Of a DNA stretch of 64,000 bases, positions 1 through 9,500 are shown in pieces. The position numbers and the translations under genes were made by a program. This DNA comes from a bacterium (GTDB lineage Bacteria; Planctomycetota; UBA1135; UBA2386): the NCBI GenBank assembly GCA_030432695.1, contig JAUILN010000013.1, positions 248,001 through 312,000 on the forward strand, in the 5' to 3' direction. The first letter of the stretch is position 1, and the number at the start of each line of letters is the position of its first letter. Under the pieces are notes generated by a model. The model was not told the origin of the DNA, ran no database searches, and saw only the letters and a list, made by a program, of their open reading frames with translations.

Positions 1-60
1 GGGATGCCCGACCCGGGGCGCACGGCCTCGGGCGATGATCGCGCGCGGAGGATCTTCACC

Positions 61-2286
61 ATGCCCGTGTCCGTTCGTCGCCTCGTTCCGCTCGCCGTTC
101 CCCTGGTCGCCGCCTCGCTCGCCGCGCAGGCCGACTGGCACACCACCGTCGTGGTTCCCAAGCCCCGCGCCGTCCACGCCTCGGCCTACGACAGCGTTCG
201 CGACGAGGTGGTCGTGTTCGGTGGCAACACCAACTCCGGGGTGCAGAACGACACCTGGATCTGGTCGCCGGCCAGCGGTTGGCGCAATGCGCGCCCGACG
301 ACCAATCCACCGGCGCTGCGCGAGCACGCGATGGCCTTCGACTCGCTGCGCAGCGAGGTCGTGTTGTTCGGCGGCTGGGACGGCAGCCAGGTCACCGGCG
401 ACACGTGGCTCTGGAACGGCACCGACTGGCGGCAGGTGTTCCCGGCCAACTCGCCGTCGCCGCGGATGAGCACGATGGGGTTCGACCCGGTGCTCGGTCG
501 CGTGATCCTGTTCGGCGGTGAAGACGCCAACGCCACGCGGATCGCCGAGACGTGGTCGTGGGACGGCACCAACTGGGCGCAGCACTCGCCGACCAACGTG
601 CCACCGGCGCGGGTCGACCACGCGATGGCCACCGACTGGGGGCGCGGCGAGGTGGTCCTGTTCGGCGGTTGGGACAACGGCTTCCTCCGCGACACCTGGA
701 CCTGGAACGGCTCGGACTGGACCGCCGGACCGGCGGTCGGGCCGTCGGCACGTTCCGAGCATGCGATGGCTTACGCCGGCGGGGAGGTGGTGCTGTTCGG
801 TGGCCACAGCGTCAGCGGCCGGGTGTCCGACACCTGGGGCTGGAACGGCAGCGCCTGGACGATCCGGCCGGGCACGCCGTTCCCCGCACTCCGCGAAGAG
901 CACGTGATGTCGGAGCTGCTGTCGACCGGTGGTCTGCTGATGTTCGGTGGCTGGGACACCGCGAAGGGGCACACCGCCGACACCTGGACCTTCGCCGGCG
1001 GCCGGTGGACCGAACTCACGCCGCGCGCGCCGACCGGCTCGGGCACCTCGGCGGCTGACCACGACCCGACCACCGGCGCGACGCTGCTGTTCGGTGGTTA
1101 CCAGGATCAGCAGGTCTCGGCGCAGACCTGGCTCTACGTCGGCGGTGTGTGGTCGCAGCTCAACCCAGCCACTGCACCTCCGGCCCGAGCGGAGGCGGCG
1201 ATGGCCTACGACCGGGTCCGTGGCGAGTTCGTGCTGTTCGGCGGCGTGGAAGGCTCGAACCAGTACAACGACACCTGGGTGTTCCGCGGCGGCAATTGGC
1301 AGCAGCGGACGCCCGCGCAGAGCCCGCCGGCGCGCTGGGGTCACGTGATGGTCTTCGACGAGACGAGTGGTACGACCCTGCTGTTCAGCGGTCGTGCCGG
1401 CGGCTCCAGCAACCAGCTCACCGACACCTGGGAGTGGGACGGCACCAACTGGATGCAGCTCGCGCCCGCGACCTCGCCCGCCGGCCGCGAGGACCCGGCG
1501 ATGGCCTACGACCCGGTGCGCGGCGAGACGCTGCTGTTCGGCGGCTGGGTCCAGGGCAGCGGCTTCAGCGCCGAGACCTGGGCGTTCCGCGGCGGCAACT
1601 GGGTGCAGCTCTCGCCGGCGAACTGGCCGACGGCTCGCTCCGAGCACACGATGGCGTTCGATCGGGTCCGCGAGAGGTTGGTCCTGTTCGGTGGTCAGGA
1701 CTCCACCGGTCGGGTCGCCGACACCTGGGAGTACGACGGCAGCGATTGGTTCCAGCGCAGCACGGCGCACGCGCCCGAGCCGCGCGAGGAGGCGATCATG
1801 GTGTTCGACGAAGCGGTCGGCGAGGTCGTGCTCGCGGTCGGCTGGGACGTCGGCCACTTCACCGACACCTGGCACTTCGGCGTGCGTCCGCCGGCGTCGG
1901 TGACCGCGTTCGGCACGAGCTGCAGCGGCTCGCTGCCGAACGCGCCCGAGCTGACCGCGAGTCTGCCCTGGCTCGGCGAGTCGATGGAGTTCACCGCCTC
2001 GCCGGTCTCGAACCCGGGCGGTGCGGTGCTGCTCTTCGGCGCGGCACGCAGCAACGTCGCGCTGGATCCCATCGGCATGGTCGGCTGCCACCTCTACACG
2101 TCGCCGCTCGCGTCGGCCCCGATGGTGGTGAACGGCAGCTCGGCGAGCCTGTCGTTCCCGTTGCCCTCGACCCCGTCACTGGTCGGCGTCGTGTTGGTCA
2201 ACCAGGCCGCGGTACTCGCGGCCGGTGCCAATCCCACGGGGGTGTTGGCGACCGGCGGGTTGGAGTTGGCGACCGCGCTCAAGTAG
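61..2286 (+). CDS. secreted Kelch-repeat beta-propeller protein
   Basis: A 741-residue secreted protein made almost entirely of about twelve Kelch-type repeats of roughly 50 residues. The recurring pattern is R.EHAMAYD followed by VVLFGG, DTW.W.G..W and P..PPAR. A signal peptide (RRLVPLAVPLVAASLAAQ) ends near residue 22. The ATG at 61 is preferred over an in-frame ATG at 4 because GGAGG at 47-51 lies 9 nt upstream and the signal peptide follows directly. From about residue 617 (FGTSCSG) the propeller gives way to a C-terminal beta-rich tail with two Cys (SC and GCHLY) that recurs in other secreted proteins of this window. Kelch blades usually make binding surfaces or galactose-oxidase-like folds; no catalytic residues could be assigned. 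Probably a surface or extracellular binding protein. Confidence 0.85.
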   Translation: MPVSVRRLVPLAVPLVAASLAAQADWHTTVVVPKPRAVHASAYDSVRDEVVVFGGNTNSGVQNDTWIWSPASGWRNARPTTNPPALREHAMAFDSLRSEVVLFGGWDGSQVTGDTWLWNGTDWRQVFPANSPSPRMSTMGFDPVLGRVILFGGEDANATRIAETWSWDGTNWAQHSPTNVPPARVDHAMATDWGRGEVVLFGGWDNGFLRDTWTWNGSDWTAGPAVGPSARSEHAMAYAGGEVVLFGGHSVSGRVSDTWGWNGSAWTIRPGTPFPALREEHVMSELLSTGGLLMFGGWDTAKGHTADTWTFAGGRWTELTPRAPTGSGTSAADHDPTTGATLLFGGYQDQQVSAQTWLYVGGVWSQLNPATAPPARAEAAMAYDRVRGEFVLFGGVEGSNQYNDTWVFRGGNWQQRTPAQSPPARWGHVMVFDETSGTTLLFSGRAGGSSNQLTDTWEWDGTNWMQLAPATSPAGREDPAMAYDPVRGETLLFGGWVQGSGFSAETWAFRGGNWVQLSPANWPTARSEHTMAFDRVRERLVLFGGQDSTGRVADTWEYDGSDWFQRSTAHAPEPREEAIMVFDEAVGEVVLAVGWDVGHFTDTWHFGVRPPASVTAFGTSCSGSLPNAPELTASLPWLGESMEFTASPVSNPGGAVLLFGAARSNVALDPIGMVGCHLYTSPLASAPMVVNGSSASLSFPLPSTPSLVGVVLVNQAAVLAAGANPTGVLATGGLELATALK

Positions 2287-2464
2287 GCGCGGCACGACCC
2301 GGCGAAGCGCGTGGCACGACCTGCCACATGGATCGTTTCCCGGTCGCGCCGTGGCCGATGGACGAGACCGCATCATGCCGGGTAAAGGCTGGCCGCTCGT
2401 CGCCGCATTCGGAGTAGGGCGGCGCGCCAATCAGTTCACACGCCGCAGTTGTCCTGCGGCTCGC

Positions 2465-3565
2465 ATGGAGACGCCCGTCGTGCATCACACCCTCACCTCG
2501 ATCCTCGTCGCCCTTCCACTCACCTTCGCCCTGTCGGCCCAAGAAGACGCCGCCGAGGCGATGTCGAACCCGAAGACCGCCCACCACGAGCGCCTCGCCA
2601 CGCTCGCGGGCACCTGGAAGGCCGCGTCCAAGATGGCTGCCATGCCCGGGGTGCCCGGCATGGAGAAGGCGACCGAGTCGGTCGGCACCGAACGCGCCGA
2701 GCTGATCTGCAACGGCCTGTGGCTGAAGGTCTCCGGCGACGGCGAGATGGGCGGCCAGGCCTGTTCCGGGATCTGGCTGCTCGGCTACGACCCCATCGCC
2801 GAGCGCTACCAGTGCCTGTGCGCGTCGAGCACCGAGGAATCGACCTTCACGATGGAGGCCGACTACGACGCGGAGTCCAAGACCTGGCGGTTCGAGGGCG
2901 ACACGCCGATGGGCCGCATGCGCAGCGAGTTCACGGTGGAGAATGCCGACCGCACCGTCGAGGTCTGCTACGCGACCGGCGAGGACGGCAAGGAGACCGA
3001 GTTCATGCGCATCGTCCGGACGCGCGTGAAGGACGGCACCGCGGTCGAGGCCTCCGCCCCGCACGCCGACGGCGAGGAGGTCGAGGCGGCGGAAGGCGAC
3101 GAGGCGCAGGTCGCGCCCGCGCGCCGCGCGATGCTCGCCGAGGTCGGCAACTGGGACGCCGCCTTCAAGATGGAGATGCCCGGTGCGCCGGCGATGACCT
3201 CGAAGTGCCGCGAGGTCGTCATGCCGATCTGCGACGGCATGTTCACCTGGTCGGACTTCACCGGTGAGGTGATGGGCATGCCCTTCGAAGGCCACGCGCT
3301 GGTCGGGCACGACAGCACGGCGAACAAGGTCACCTGCTTCTGGATCGACTCGATGACCGGCGCGTTCATGCGCACCGACGGCACCTACGACGCGAAGTCG
3401 AAGACCTTCACCATGAGCGGGACGAGCTACGACGAGCAGGGTGAGGAGGCGCCGGTCAACTCGACGACCACGCAGACCTCCGAGGGTGCGCGGCGGATGC
3501 GGATGGTGTTCGGGGAAGGTGACGAGTCGAGCGTGATGACGATCGACTACGCGCGGGCGAAGTGA
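2465..3565 (+). CDS. secreted protein with two DUF1579-type domains
   Basis: A 366-residue protein with a signal peptide (LTSILVALPLTFALSAQ) followed by two related domains. The first starts at HERLATLAGTWKA (about residue 40) and the second at the ARRAMLAEVGNWDAAFKME stretch (about residue 218). Each contains a G.W opening, a central C.G.W/MF segment and a GYD/GHD plus CF/CL strand, the pattern of DUF1579 lipocalin-like barrels. An acidic linker (ADGEEVEAAEGDEAQ) separates them. The ATG at 2465 is chosen because it starts the signal peptide; a GTG at 2480 is possible. A 7-bp stem hairpin (2442-2448 with 2454-2460) lies 4 nt before the ATG, with no Shine-Dalgarno, so the leader may limit translation. 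Function unknown; DUF1579 proteins are often secreted and of unknown role. Confidence 0.75.
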   Translation: METPVVHHTLTSILVALPLTFALSAQEDAAEAMSNPKTAHHERLATLAGTWKAASKMAAMPGVPGMEKATESVGTERAELICNGLWLKVSGDGEMGGQACSGIWLLGYDPIAERYQCLCASSTEESTFTMEADYDAESKTWRFEGDTPMGRMRSEFTVENADRTVEVCYATGEDGKETEFMRIVRTRVKDGTAVEASAPHADGEEVEAAEGDEAQVAPARRAMLAEVGNWDAAFKMEMPGAPAMTSKCREVVMPICDGMFTWSDFTGEVMGMPFEGHALVGHDSTANKVTCFWIDSMTGAFMRTDGTYDAKSKTFTMSGTSYDEQGEEAPVNSTTTQTSEGARRMRMVFGEGDESSVMTIDYARAK

Positions 3566-3618
3566 GCGAGGCAGGAAGGGCTGAGGTGTGAGTTGCCGTC
3601 GCCCTCAGACCTCGCTCA
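3563..3618. terminator. bidirectional terminator-like hairpin between convergent genes
   Basis: TGAGCGAGG at 3563-3571 pairs perfectly with CCTCGCTCA at 3610-3618, and an inner stem CTGAGG (3581-3586) pairs with CCTCAG (3603-3608). The structure spans the stop codons of both convergent genes. There is no T-tract, so termination is inferred from position and stem only. Confidence 0.45.
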
Positions 3619-4090
3619 GCTCACGCGAGAGGCGTCGTGCCGTCCAGGTGCCTGATCCTCCACCCCACTCGATCGGTCCGGCCGCGCTCGGGAATCGGTG
3701 GGGGACGATGGACCATCGACCTTCCAGGCTGTCGGTCACCGGGTCGTAGGTGCCTGAGTAGCGGATGACGCTGCTAAGCTGTGAACCGGGAGGTTCGCGG
3801 CCAGCGGCCCGGGCGAGGAAGTCCATCGTGGGCACGAGCTCGCTGGTTTCCGGGTCCATCGCGTAGGCCACCGGCATGGCCTTGACGAACTCGAAGTGAC
3901 GGCCGCGGCGTCGGCCTTCGATCCTGCCCAGTTCCGGCTGGCCTCCGGCGGATGCGTCGTCTCGAACGCTTCCCACCACCTTCCTCAGCCAGCTCTCCTG
4001 CAGGCTCATCCGAAAGGGCACGGCAAGGCCTTCGATCGCGTAGTTCGGTCCATAGACGTACTCTCCTTCCCAGGTGCCGGTCAGTCGCAT
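3605..4090 (-). CDS. small beta-barrel-like protein of unknown function
   Basis: A 161-residue protein with no signal peptide or membrane segment. It begins with MRLTGTWEGEYVYG and ends with GGGSGTWTARR. The recurring G.W/G.Y strands (GTWEGEY, GRIEGRRRGRHFEF, YSGTYDP, LEGRWSI, GTWTARR) suggest a lipocalin-like or related small antiparallel barrel closing on itself. I do not recognise a named family. It lies 17 nt upstream of the sulfatase stop in the opposite orientation sense of transcription order: the sulfatase is transcribed leftward first and this gene follows, so the two may be co-transcribed. No catalytic motif is visible. Confidence 0.6.
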   Translation of the reverse strand: MRLTGTWEGEYVYGPNYAIEGLAVPFRMSLQESWLRKVVGSVRDDASAGGQPELGRIEGRRRGRHFEFVKAMPVAYAMDPETSELVPTMDFLARAAGREPPGSQLSSVIRYSGTYDPVTDSLEGRWSIVPHRFPSAAGPIEWGGGSGTWTARRLSRELSEV

Positions 4091-4107
4091 CGATCACAGA
4101 CTCCTGA

Positions 4108-5883
4108 TCAGCGCCTCTCAACGTACGCGAAGTACGCCCCGACCCCACCACCGTCGCGAACCCCGAAGCGGGCCGTGAGCGTGGTCTTCCCGGCCGGCAG
4201 GTCGAGGCGGAACCGCGCCGCGGTGTCGCCCGGCTTCAGCTCGGTCTCGCGCCGCTCACCCGCGATCTCGATCCACGCGCGGTCGATCGCCAGCGCCTTG
4301 CCCGGCGTGGTGCGCGGCGACTCGGCGCCCGGCACGTCGGGTGAGGGGGCGAGCGGCGCGGTCAGCGCAGCGTCGGTCTCGACCGGCCAACGGCGCAGCT
4401 CGATCGAGTAGGTCCCCGCCGTCATCACTTCGACGTTCCAATGCCCGGTGACATTCGGGCCGTCGAGGCCGCGGCGGACGTGGGCCTGGTGCCAGGGGGT
4501 GCCGCCCTTGGTGATCCAGTCGTGCGAGGTGAGACGCACCACGGGCTCGCGGGGGTCGCCGAGGTGCAGGTGCACGTCGTTGGCGAAGCTCGGCTCGAGG
4601 TCGGCCCACCAGGCGTCGTAGAAGCTGCGCAGGCGCGCGACGACCTCGGGGTGGTTCTTCGCGACGTCGGTTCGCTGCCCGGGGTCGGCGTCCATGTCGT
4701 AGAGCTCCGCCAGGTTCACCAGCCGCCAGCGGTCGGTCATCACCGCCGACTTGCGGCCCTTCTCGGGGTGGATCACCCGCTGCGAGTCGGTGACCAGGAT
4801 GCGGTCGGGCCAGTCGGCGGCGGGGTCTTCCAGGAGCGGCACGATCGAGCGACCGTCGAGTGAGCGGTCGGGGAGCGGCGTGCCGGTCAGCGCGCAGAGG
4901 GTCGGCAGCACATCGACGTGGGCGGTGATGCGGTCGACGTCGCGGCCGCCGGTCAGCCCACCCGCCGGCCAGTGCACGAAGCACGGCACGCGGTGGCCGC
5001 CGTCGTACTCGCTGCCCTTCTTGCCGCGCATGCCGCCGTCGAAGACCTGCTCGCCGGCCGCGGTGCCGTTGTCGGCGCTGAAGATCAGGAGCGTGTTCTC
5101 GGCCAGGCCCTGTTCGTCGAGCCAGGCGCGCAGCCGGCCGACGTTGCGGTCGATGTCGCTGACCATGCCGAGGAAGTTGGCGACGTTCACGCCGAGGTCC
5201 TCGTAGGGCTTCGCGGCCTCGGGTGGGGCGTGGAAGGGTCCGTGCGCGGCGTTGGTCGCCAGGTAGACGAAGAACGGCGCGTCGGCGTTCTTCTGCTGGT
5301 CCATGAAGGCCAGCGCCGCGTCGAAGAACACCTCGGTGCAGAAGCCGGTGACCGGCTCGGGCGTGCCGTTGCGGAAGTAGGACCCGTCGAAGTACGAGTT
5401 GTCCCAATGGTCGGGGAGCTGGCCGACACCGCCGCCACCGCAGTACAGCGTCTCCTGGTAGCCGTTGTCCTGCGGCCGGCACGGCGCGTTGTCGCCCAGG
5501 TGCCACTTGCCGAACATCCCGGTCGCGTAGCCGCCGGCCTGGAACACCTCGCCGAGCGTGACCTCGTCGTCGCGCAACAGCGAGCGGCCGTTGATCGTGT
5601 GCCAGACCCCGGTGCGGTTGGTCCAGCGACCGGTCTGCAGTGCGGCGCGGGTGGGCGAGCAGGTCGGCGACACGTGGTAGTCGGTGAGGCGGACCGAGTC
5701 GGCGGCCAGCGCGTCGAGATGCGGCGTGGTGACCCGCGGGTTGCCGTGGCAGCCGAGGTCGCCGTAGCCCTGGTCGTCGGTGACGATCAGGACCACGTTC
5801 GGTCTGGGCGCCTGGGCCCGCAGGCATGGAGCCAGCGACGCGGTGGCTGCGAGGGCGGCGACGAGGGCGAGCGCGTGGTGCAT
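4108..5883 (-). CDS. secreted type I sulfatase (arylsulfatase family)
   Basis: A 591-residue sulfatase. After a signal peptide (ALVAALAATASLAPCLRAQ) comes the N-terminal metal motif VVLIVTDDQGYGDLG. The formylglycine site CSPTR is at residues 75-79, within the C-[S/T]-P-x-R sulfatase signature whose Cys is oxidised by a formylglycine-generating enzyme. Further family signs are GMFGKWHLG and FSADNGTAAGEQ. The last 120 residues (from about GTYSIELRRWP) form an extra beta domain seen behind many planctomycete arylsulfatases. The ATG at 5883 is chosen; a GTG 12 nt upstream at 5895 is also open. It should hydrolyse sulfate esters, probably of polysaccharides, in the periplasm or outside. The substrate cannot be told from sequence. 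No carrageenan- or fucoidan-type enzymes lie next to it. Confidence 0.9.
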   Translation of the reverse strand: MHHALALVAALAATASLAPCLRAQAPRPNVVLIVTDDQGYGDLGCHGNPRVTTPHLDALAADSVRLTDYHVSPTCSPTRAALQTGRWTNRTGVWHTINGRSLLRDDEVTLGEVFQAGGYATGMFGKWHLGDNAPCRPQDNGYQETLYCGGGGVGQLPDHWDNSYFDGSYFRNGTPEPVTGFCTEVFFDAALAFMDQQKNADAPFFVYLATNAAHGPFHAPPEAAKPYEDLGVNVANFLGMVSDIDRNVGRLRAWLDEQGLAENTLLIFSADNGTAAGEQVFDGGMRGKKGSEYDGGHRVPCFVHWPAGGLTGGRDVDRITAHVDVLPTLCALTGTPLPDRSLDGRSIVPLLEDPAADWPDRILVTDSQRVIHPEKGRKSAVMTDRWRLVNLAELYDMDADPGQRTDVAKNHPEVVARLRSFYDAWWADLEPSFANDVHLHLGDPREPVVRLTSHDWITKGGTPWHQAHVRRGLDGPNVTGHWNVEVMTAGTYSIELRRWPVETDAALTAPLAPSPDVPGAESPRTTPGKALAIDRAWIEIAGERRETELKPGDTAARFRLDLPAGKTTLTARFGVRDGGGVGAYFAYVERR

Positions 5884-5904
5884 GACCCGCGCCACGGTAG
5901 CCCG

Positions 5905-6498
5905 TCAGCGCGCGGGCGTCGCCGGCTCAGGACCCTCGTAGACCGTGTCGAGCCAGGTCGGGAACGGCAGGAAGTCGGCGTAGGGTTCGAACTCGTCGAG
6001 GACCTCGTCCATCCGCCAGGCACCCTTCCAGCCGGTGTGCAGGTACGGCCAGAACGCCAACTGCTCGCGCGCCGAGTCGAGGTCGCGACCCTGCGCGAGC
6101 TGGTAGAGCGCGCTGGCCAGACCGCTGCGGTCGGCGCCGCCCAGGCAGTGGATCAACAGCGGCTTCTCGGCGGTGTCGACCACGTGCCAGAGGTGGTGGA
6201 GCTGGGCGCGGCTGGGGCGGGCGCGGCTCGACATCGGCACCACCACGAGGTGGGCGCCGGCGGCTTCGACCGGCCGCCGCACCGCTTCGAAGTCCGGATC
6301 GCCGGGGCGGGCGCCGCGCAGGCGCAGCACCGTGCGGATGCCGTGGGTCTCGATCCAGTCGGTGAGCTGGGCCTCGCTGGGTTGGGCTGCGCGGTAGGCC
6401 CGCTCGCCGTCGATCGCGTGGAAGTTGCTGCAGGCGGCGAGCAGCAGGAGCAGCGGGACCAGGCCTGCGAGGCGGAGAAGTGCGCGGGGGATCGCCAC
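5905..6498 (-). CDS. lipoprotein of the CX5R (DSP/tyrosine) phosphatase family
   Basis: A 197-residue protein with a lipoprotein signal (LVPLLLLLAAC, lipidated Cys at about residue 23) followed by a dual-specificity/tyrosine phosphatase-like domain. The P-loop HCLGGADRSG (residues 117-126) contains the catalytic Cys118 and Arg124 in the CX5R arrangement. The opening YRAAQPSEAQL plus LRLRGARPGD is typical of the bacterial DSP/SIW14-like group. A GTG at 6498 is chosen because it starts the lipoprotein signal; a GTG at 6516 would add six residues, several acidic, before the signal. It lies 41 nt downstream of the WD40 kinase gene on the same strand, so a kinase/phosphatase pairing is possible. 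However, a lipid-anchored extracytoplasmic phosphatase would not see the kinase domain if that faces the cytoplasm. Substrate unknown. Confidence 0.75.
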   Translation of the reverse strand: MAIPRALLRLAGLVPLLLLLAACSNFHAIDGERAYRAAQPSEAQLTDWIETHGIRTVLRLRGARPGDPDFEAVRRPVEAAGAHLVVVPMSSRARPSRAQLHHLWHVVDTAEKPLLIHCLGGADRSGLASALYQLAQGRDLDSAREQLAFWPYLHTGWKGAWRMDEVLDEFEPYADFLPFPTWLDTVYEGPEPATPAR

Positions 6499-6539
6499 GG
6501 TCGGTTCTTCGTCCACGGAGCGCGTCCGGCCGTAGCCGA

Positions 6540-9500
6540 TCAGCGCATGGCGTCGAGGACTGCCTCGAAGTCCGGCCGGCCGCGGAGCGGTGCCAGCTCC
6601 GGCGAGTTGGCCAGCGAGTCGGCGTTGCGGTAGCCGCGGGCGGCGAGCGTCTGCAACTCGGCCACCGCGTCGGCGAGCGCGCGTTCGCGCGCGGAGCCTT
6701 CGGAGGCGCCTTCGGCCGCGAGCCGGGTCAGGACCACCGCGCGGAGGACATGGAACTGGTTGCTCCGCGTCTTGCGCAACGCGGCTCCGCGGTCGAGCTG
6801 GCGTAGCGCACCCGCCAGATCGTTGCCGCGGTAGAGCCCGAGCGCGTCGGCCAGCAGCGCCCGCATCGAGGCCAGCTCCGCGCGCTGTTCCTCGGCCCGC
6901 GCCGCGCGCTCCGCGGGTGTGCCGAGGTCGTAGCGCTCCATCAACGCGGCGGTCAGCGGTTCGTCGATCCGCGAGCGCGCGTAGGCCAGTGGGTCGAGGG
7001 GGTAGTGGACGACCCGCCCGCGCGCGTCGAGCACGGTCAGGCTCTCGCCGTCGGGCGCGAAGGCGCACGACCGGTAGTCCACGTCCGGATCGGCCCAGCG
7101 CGCCAGGCGACGACCCGAGGGCACCTCGAACAGCAGGATCTCCGCGGCGCAGCGCACCGCCACGCGGTCGCTCGCCGGCGCGAACGACAGCTCGATGTAG
7201 TCCGCGGTCGGGACGCGGCAGATCGCCAGGGTCGCGAAGGTCGCCGCGTCGTGGATCCGCATGCCGCTGTCGTTGGCCACCGTGCACAGGTAGCGGCCGT
7301 CAGGCGTGTAGCCGGCGTCGAAGGTCAGCGCGGTGTGCTGGATGCGCTGGAGCTCTGCGCCTCGGGCCAGATCGAACACGGTGACCGTTCCGGATGCGCC
7401 GTCGGTCCGTACGAGTTGCCGTCCGTCGGGCGACAGGGCCGCCGGCAGCTGCCAGGTCACCGGCACGCGGCCGAGTTCGCGCTGTTGGTCGAGGTCGTAG
7501 GCGACGTACTCCTGGCCGGTGCGCGCGATCAGATTCCGCCCGTCCGGAGTGAAGCGCGCGACGTCCCAGAACTCGCCGGGTGGGGAGGGTTCGGCGAGCA
7601 CCCGGCGCGAGGCGGTCTCCAGCACCCGCGAGCCCGAGCCGTCACCGGCGGACACGAACAGCAGCAGGCCGTCGGCCGAGAAGGCGACCTCGCCCTGCTC
7701 CGGCAGGTCCGGCGCGATCTCGGCCAGCGCGCGGTCGCTGTGCAGGTCGAGCAGCAGGCGAGGCGGCGCTGCGTCGGGACCATCGGGCGACCGCGGTGCC
7801 TGGTGGATCGCCAGCCGGCCGTCGGCGGAGACACGGGACAGCTCGGCACCGCCATCGCCGCGGCGGCGTTCGGCCAGCACGCGCGAGGTCTCGAACGGCG
7901 TCGGGTCCCAGAGGTCGATCCCGCCGCTGTGCCCCGCGGTGAGGAAGTGGTCGCCGCCCGGGACGAAGCGCAGGGCGTGGTGGCCGTGCGGGTCGTTACC
8001 GAGCGTGCCGACCTGTGCGCCGCTCCCCACGTCCCACAGCGCCAGCCGGGTGCCATTGGTCGTGACCAACAGGTTGGAGTCGTGCGCGAACCAGGCCGGG
8101 CCGCGGATGTCGAAGTCGCGGGTGGTGCCGAGGCGGTGCATGCTGCCGCCGGTGTCGGCGTCGACGATTTCGGCGAGCATGTCGCTGCCGGGGATCGAGC
8201 GGCGCAGCGCGAACACCCAGCGGCCCGAGGGTGCGAGGGCCTGGCCGGCGGTGAAGCCGGGGCGGGCGTCCGGACCGACGATTCTGCGGCGGATCGAGGG
8301 GCCTTCCAGGTCGACGAGGTACAGGTCACCGGCGCGGGTCCGGACCAGCGCGGTCCGGCCGCTTGCGTCCACCTCGACGCTCTGCTCGTACCACAGGCGC
8401 ACGTTGTAGTAGTCGGGCGGGTCGCGGTCGTCGAGGGCGAGGACCCGGGGCAGCTTCGCGCGGTCGACGTCGACGACGTGCAGGCGGGAGCGTTCGTCCA
8501 GGAGCACGATGCGCCGACCCGCGACCTCGGCGCTGCGCCGGGGCTTTCCGACCCGCAGCAGCTCCTGCGGCGCCGCGTCGTCCGCCGGACGCCCGACCAG
8601 CAGGCGGCCGTCTCGGGTCCACAGGCAGACCGCGTCGTCGGTCTCGACGCTCCGTGCCCAGTGGATCCCGTCGCCGATGCTCCAGGTGCCTCGGTCCGTT
8701 CCGTCGGCCAGTGCGCGGCAGCGCAGCGTGCCGTCGAGGGACGCCGACCAGCACAGGGTCTCCTCCTCGAGGAAGCCGACCGCGGTGATCTCCTCGTCGT
8801 GGTCCTCGAAGCGGTGCAGCGCGCGTCGCTCCTGCAGGTCCCAGACGATCGTCAGCTGGCTGTCGTCGGCGCTCACCGCGTAGCGGCCGTTCGCGGCGAC
8901 GGTGAGCTTGCGCGACGCGGCGTCGTGGCCGTGCAGCGTGTCGAGCAGGTGGTGCCGCTGCAGGGCGGTGTAGAGCGCGTTGTTGGCGTCGTCGCCCGGC
9001 GCCCGCTGCGCCCCCTCGATCGCCAGACGCAGCGCGGTGTCCGGGTCCTCGTCGGCCAGCGCAATGGCCTGCGCCGAGAGCCGTAGACCCACCGCCTCGC
9101 GCCGAGCCTGCTGCTCGGCAGCCAGCGCATCACGGGCCTCGGTCTCGGCGAGCTGGGCGCGGTCGAGCAGGTTCCGGACCTCGGCTTCGCGGCGTTCGGC
9201 CAGCGCCCTCGCTTCGCTGGCTTCCTTCGAGCGATGGTTGGCGCGCTGCGCCTGGGCGTGGGCCTCTTCGGCCTGCCAGAGCGCGAGGCCGAGGCCGAGC
9301 ACCAACGAGACGAGCACCGCCAGCGCGACCGTCGCGACGGTGCGGTGGCGTCGCGCCAGCTTGCCGAGCCGGTAGCCGAGCGTCGGCGGCCCGGCCGAGA
9401 CGGGCTCGTCGGCGAGGTAGCGGCGCAGGTCCGCGGCGAGACCGTTGACCGTCTCGTAGCGACGGTTGCGGTCTTTGGCCAAGGCCTTCATCACCACGTG

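Noticed and set aside
1..60. An earlier start for the Kelch gene at position 4
   Set aside because: It would put 19 charged residues before a clear signal peptide; GGAGG before the ATG at 61 decides the start.
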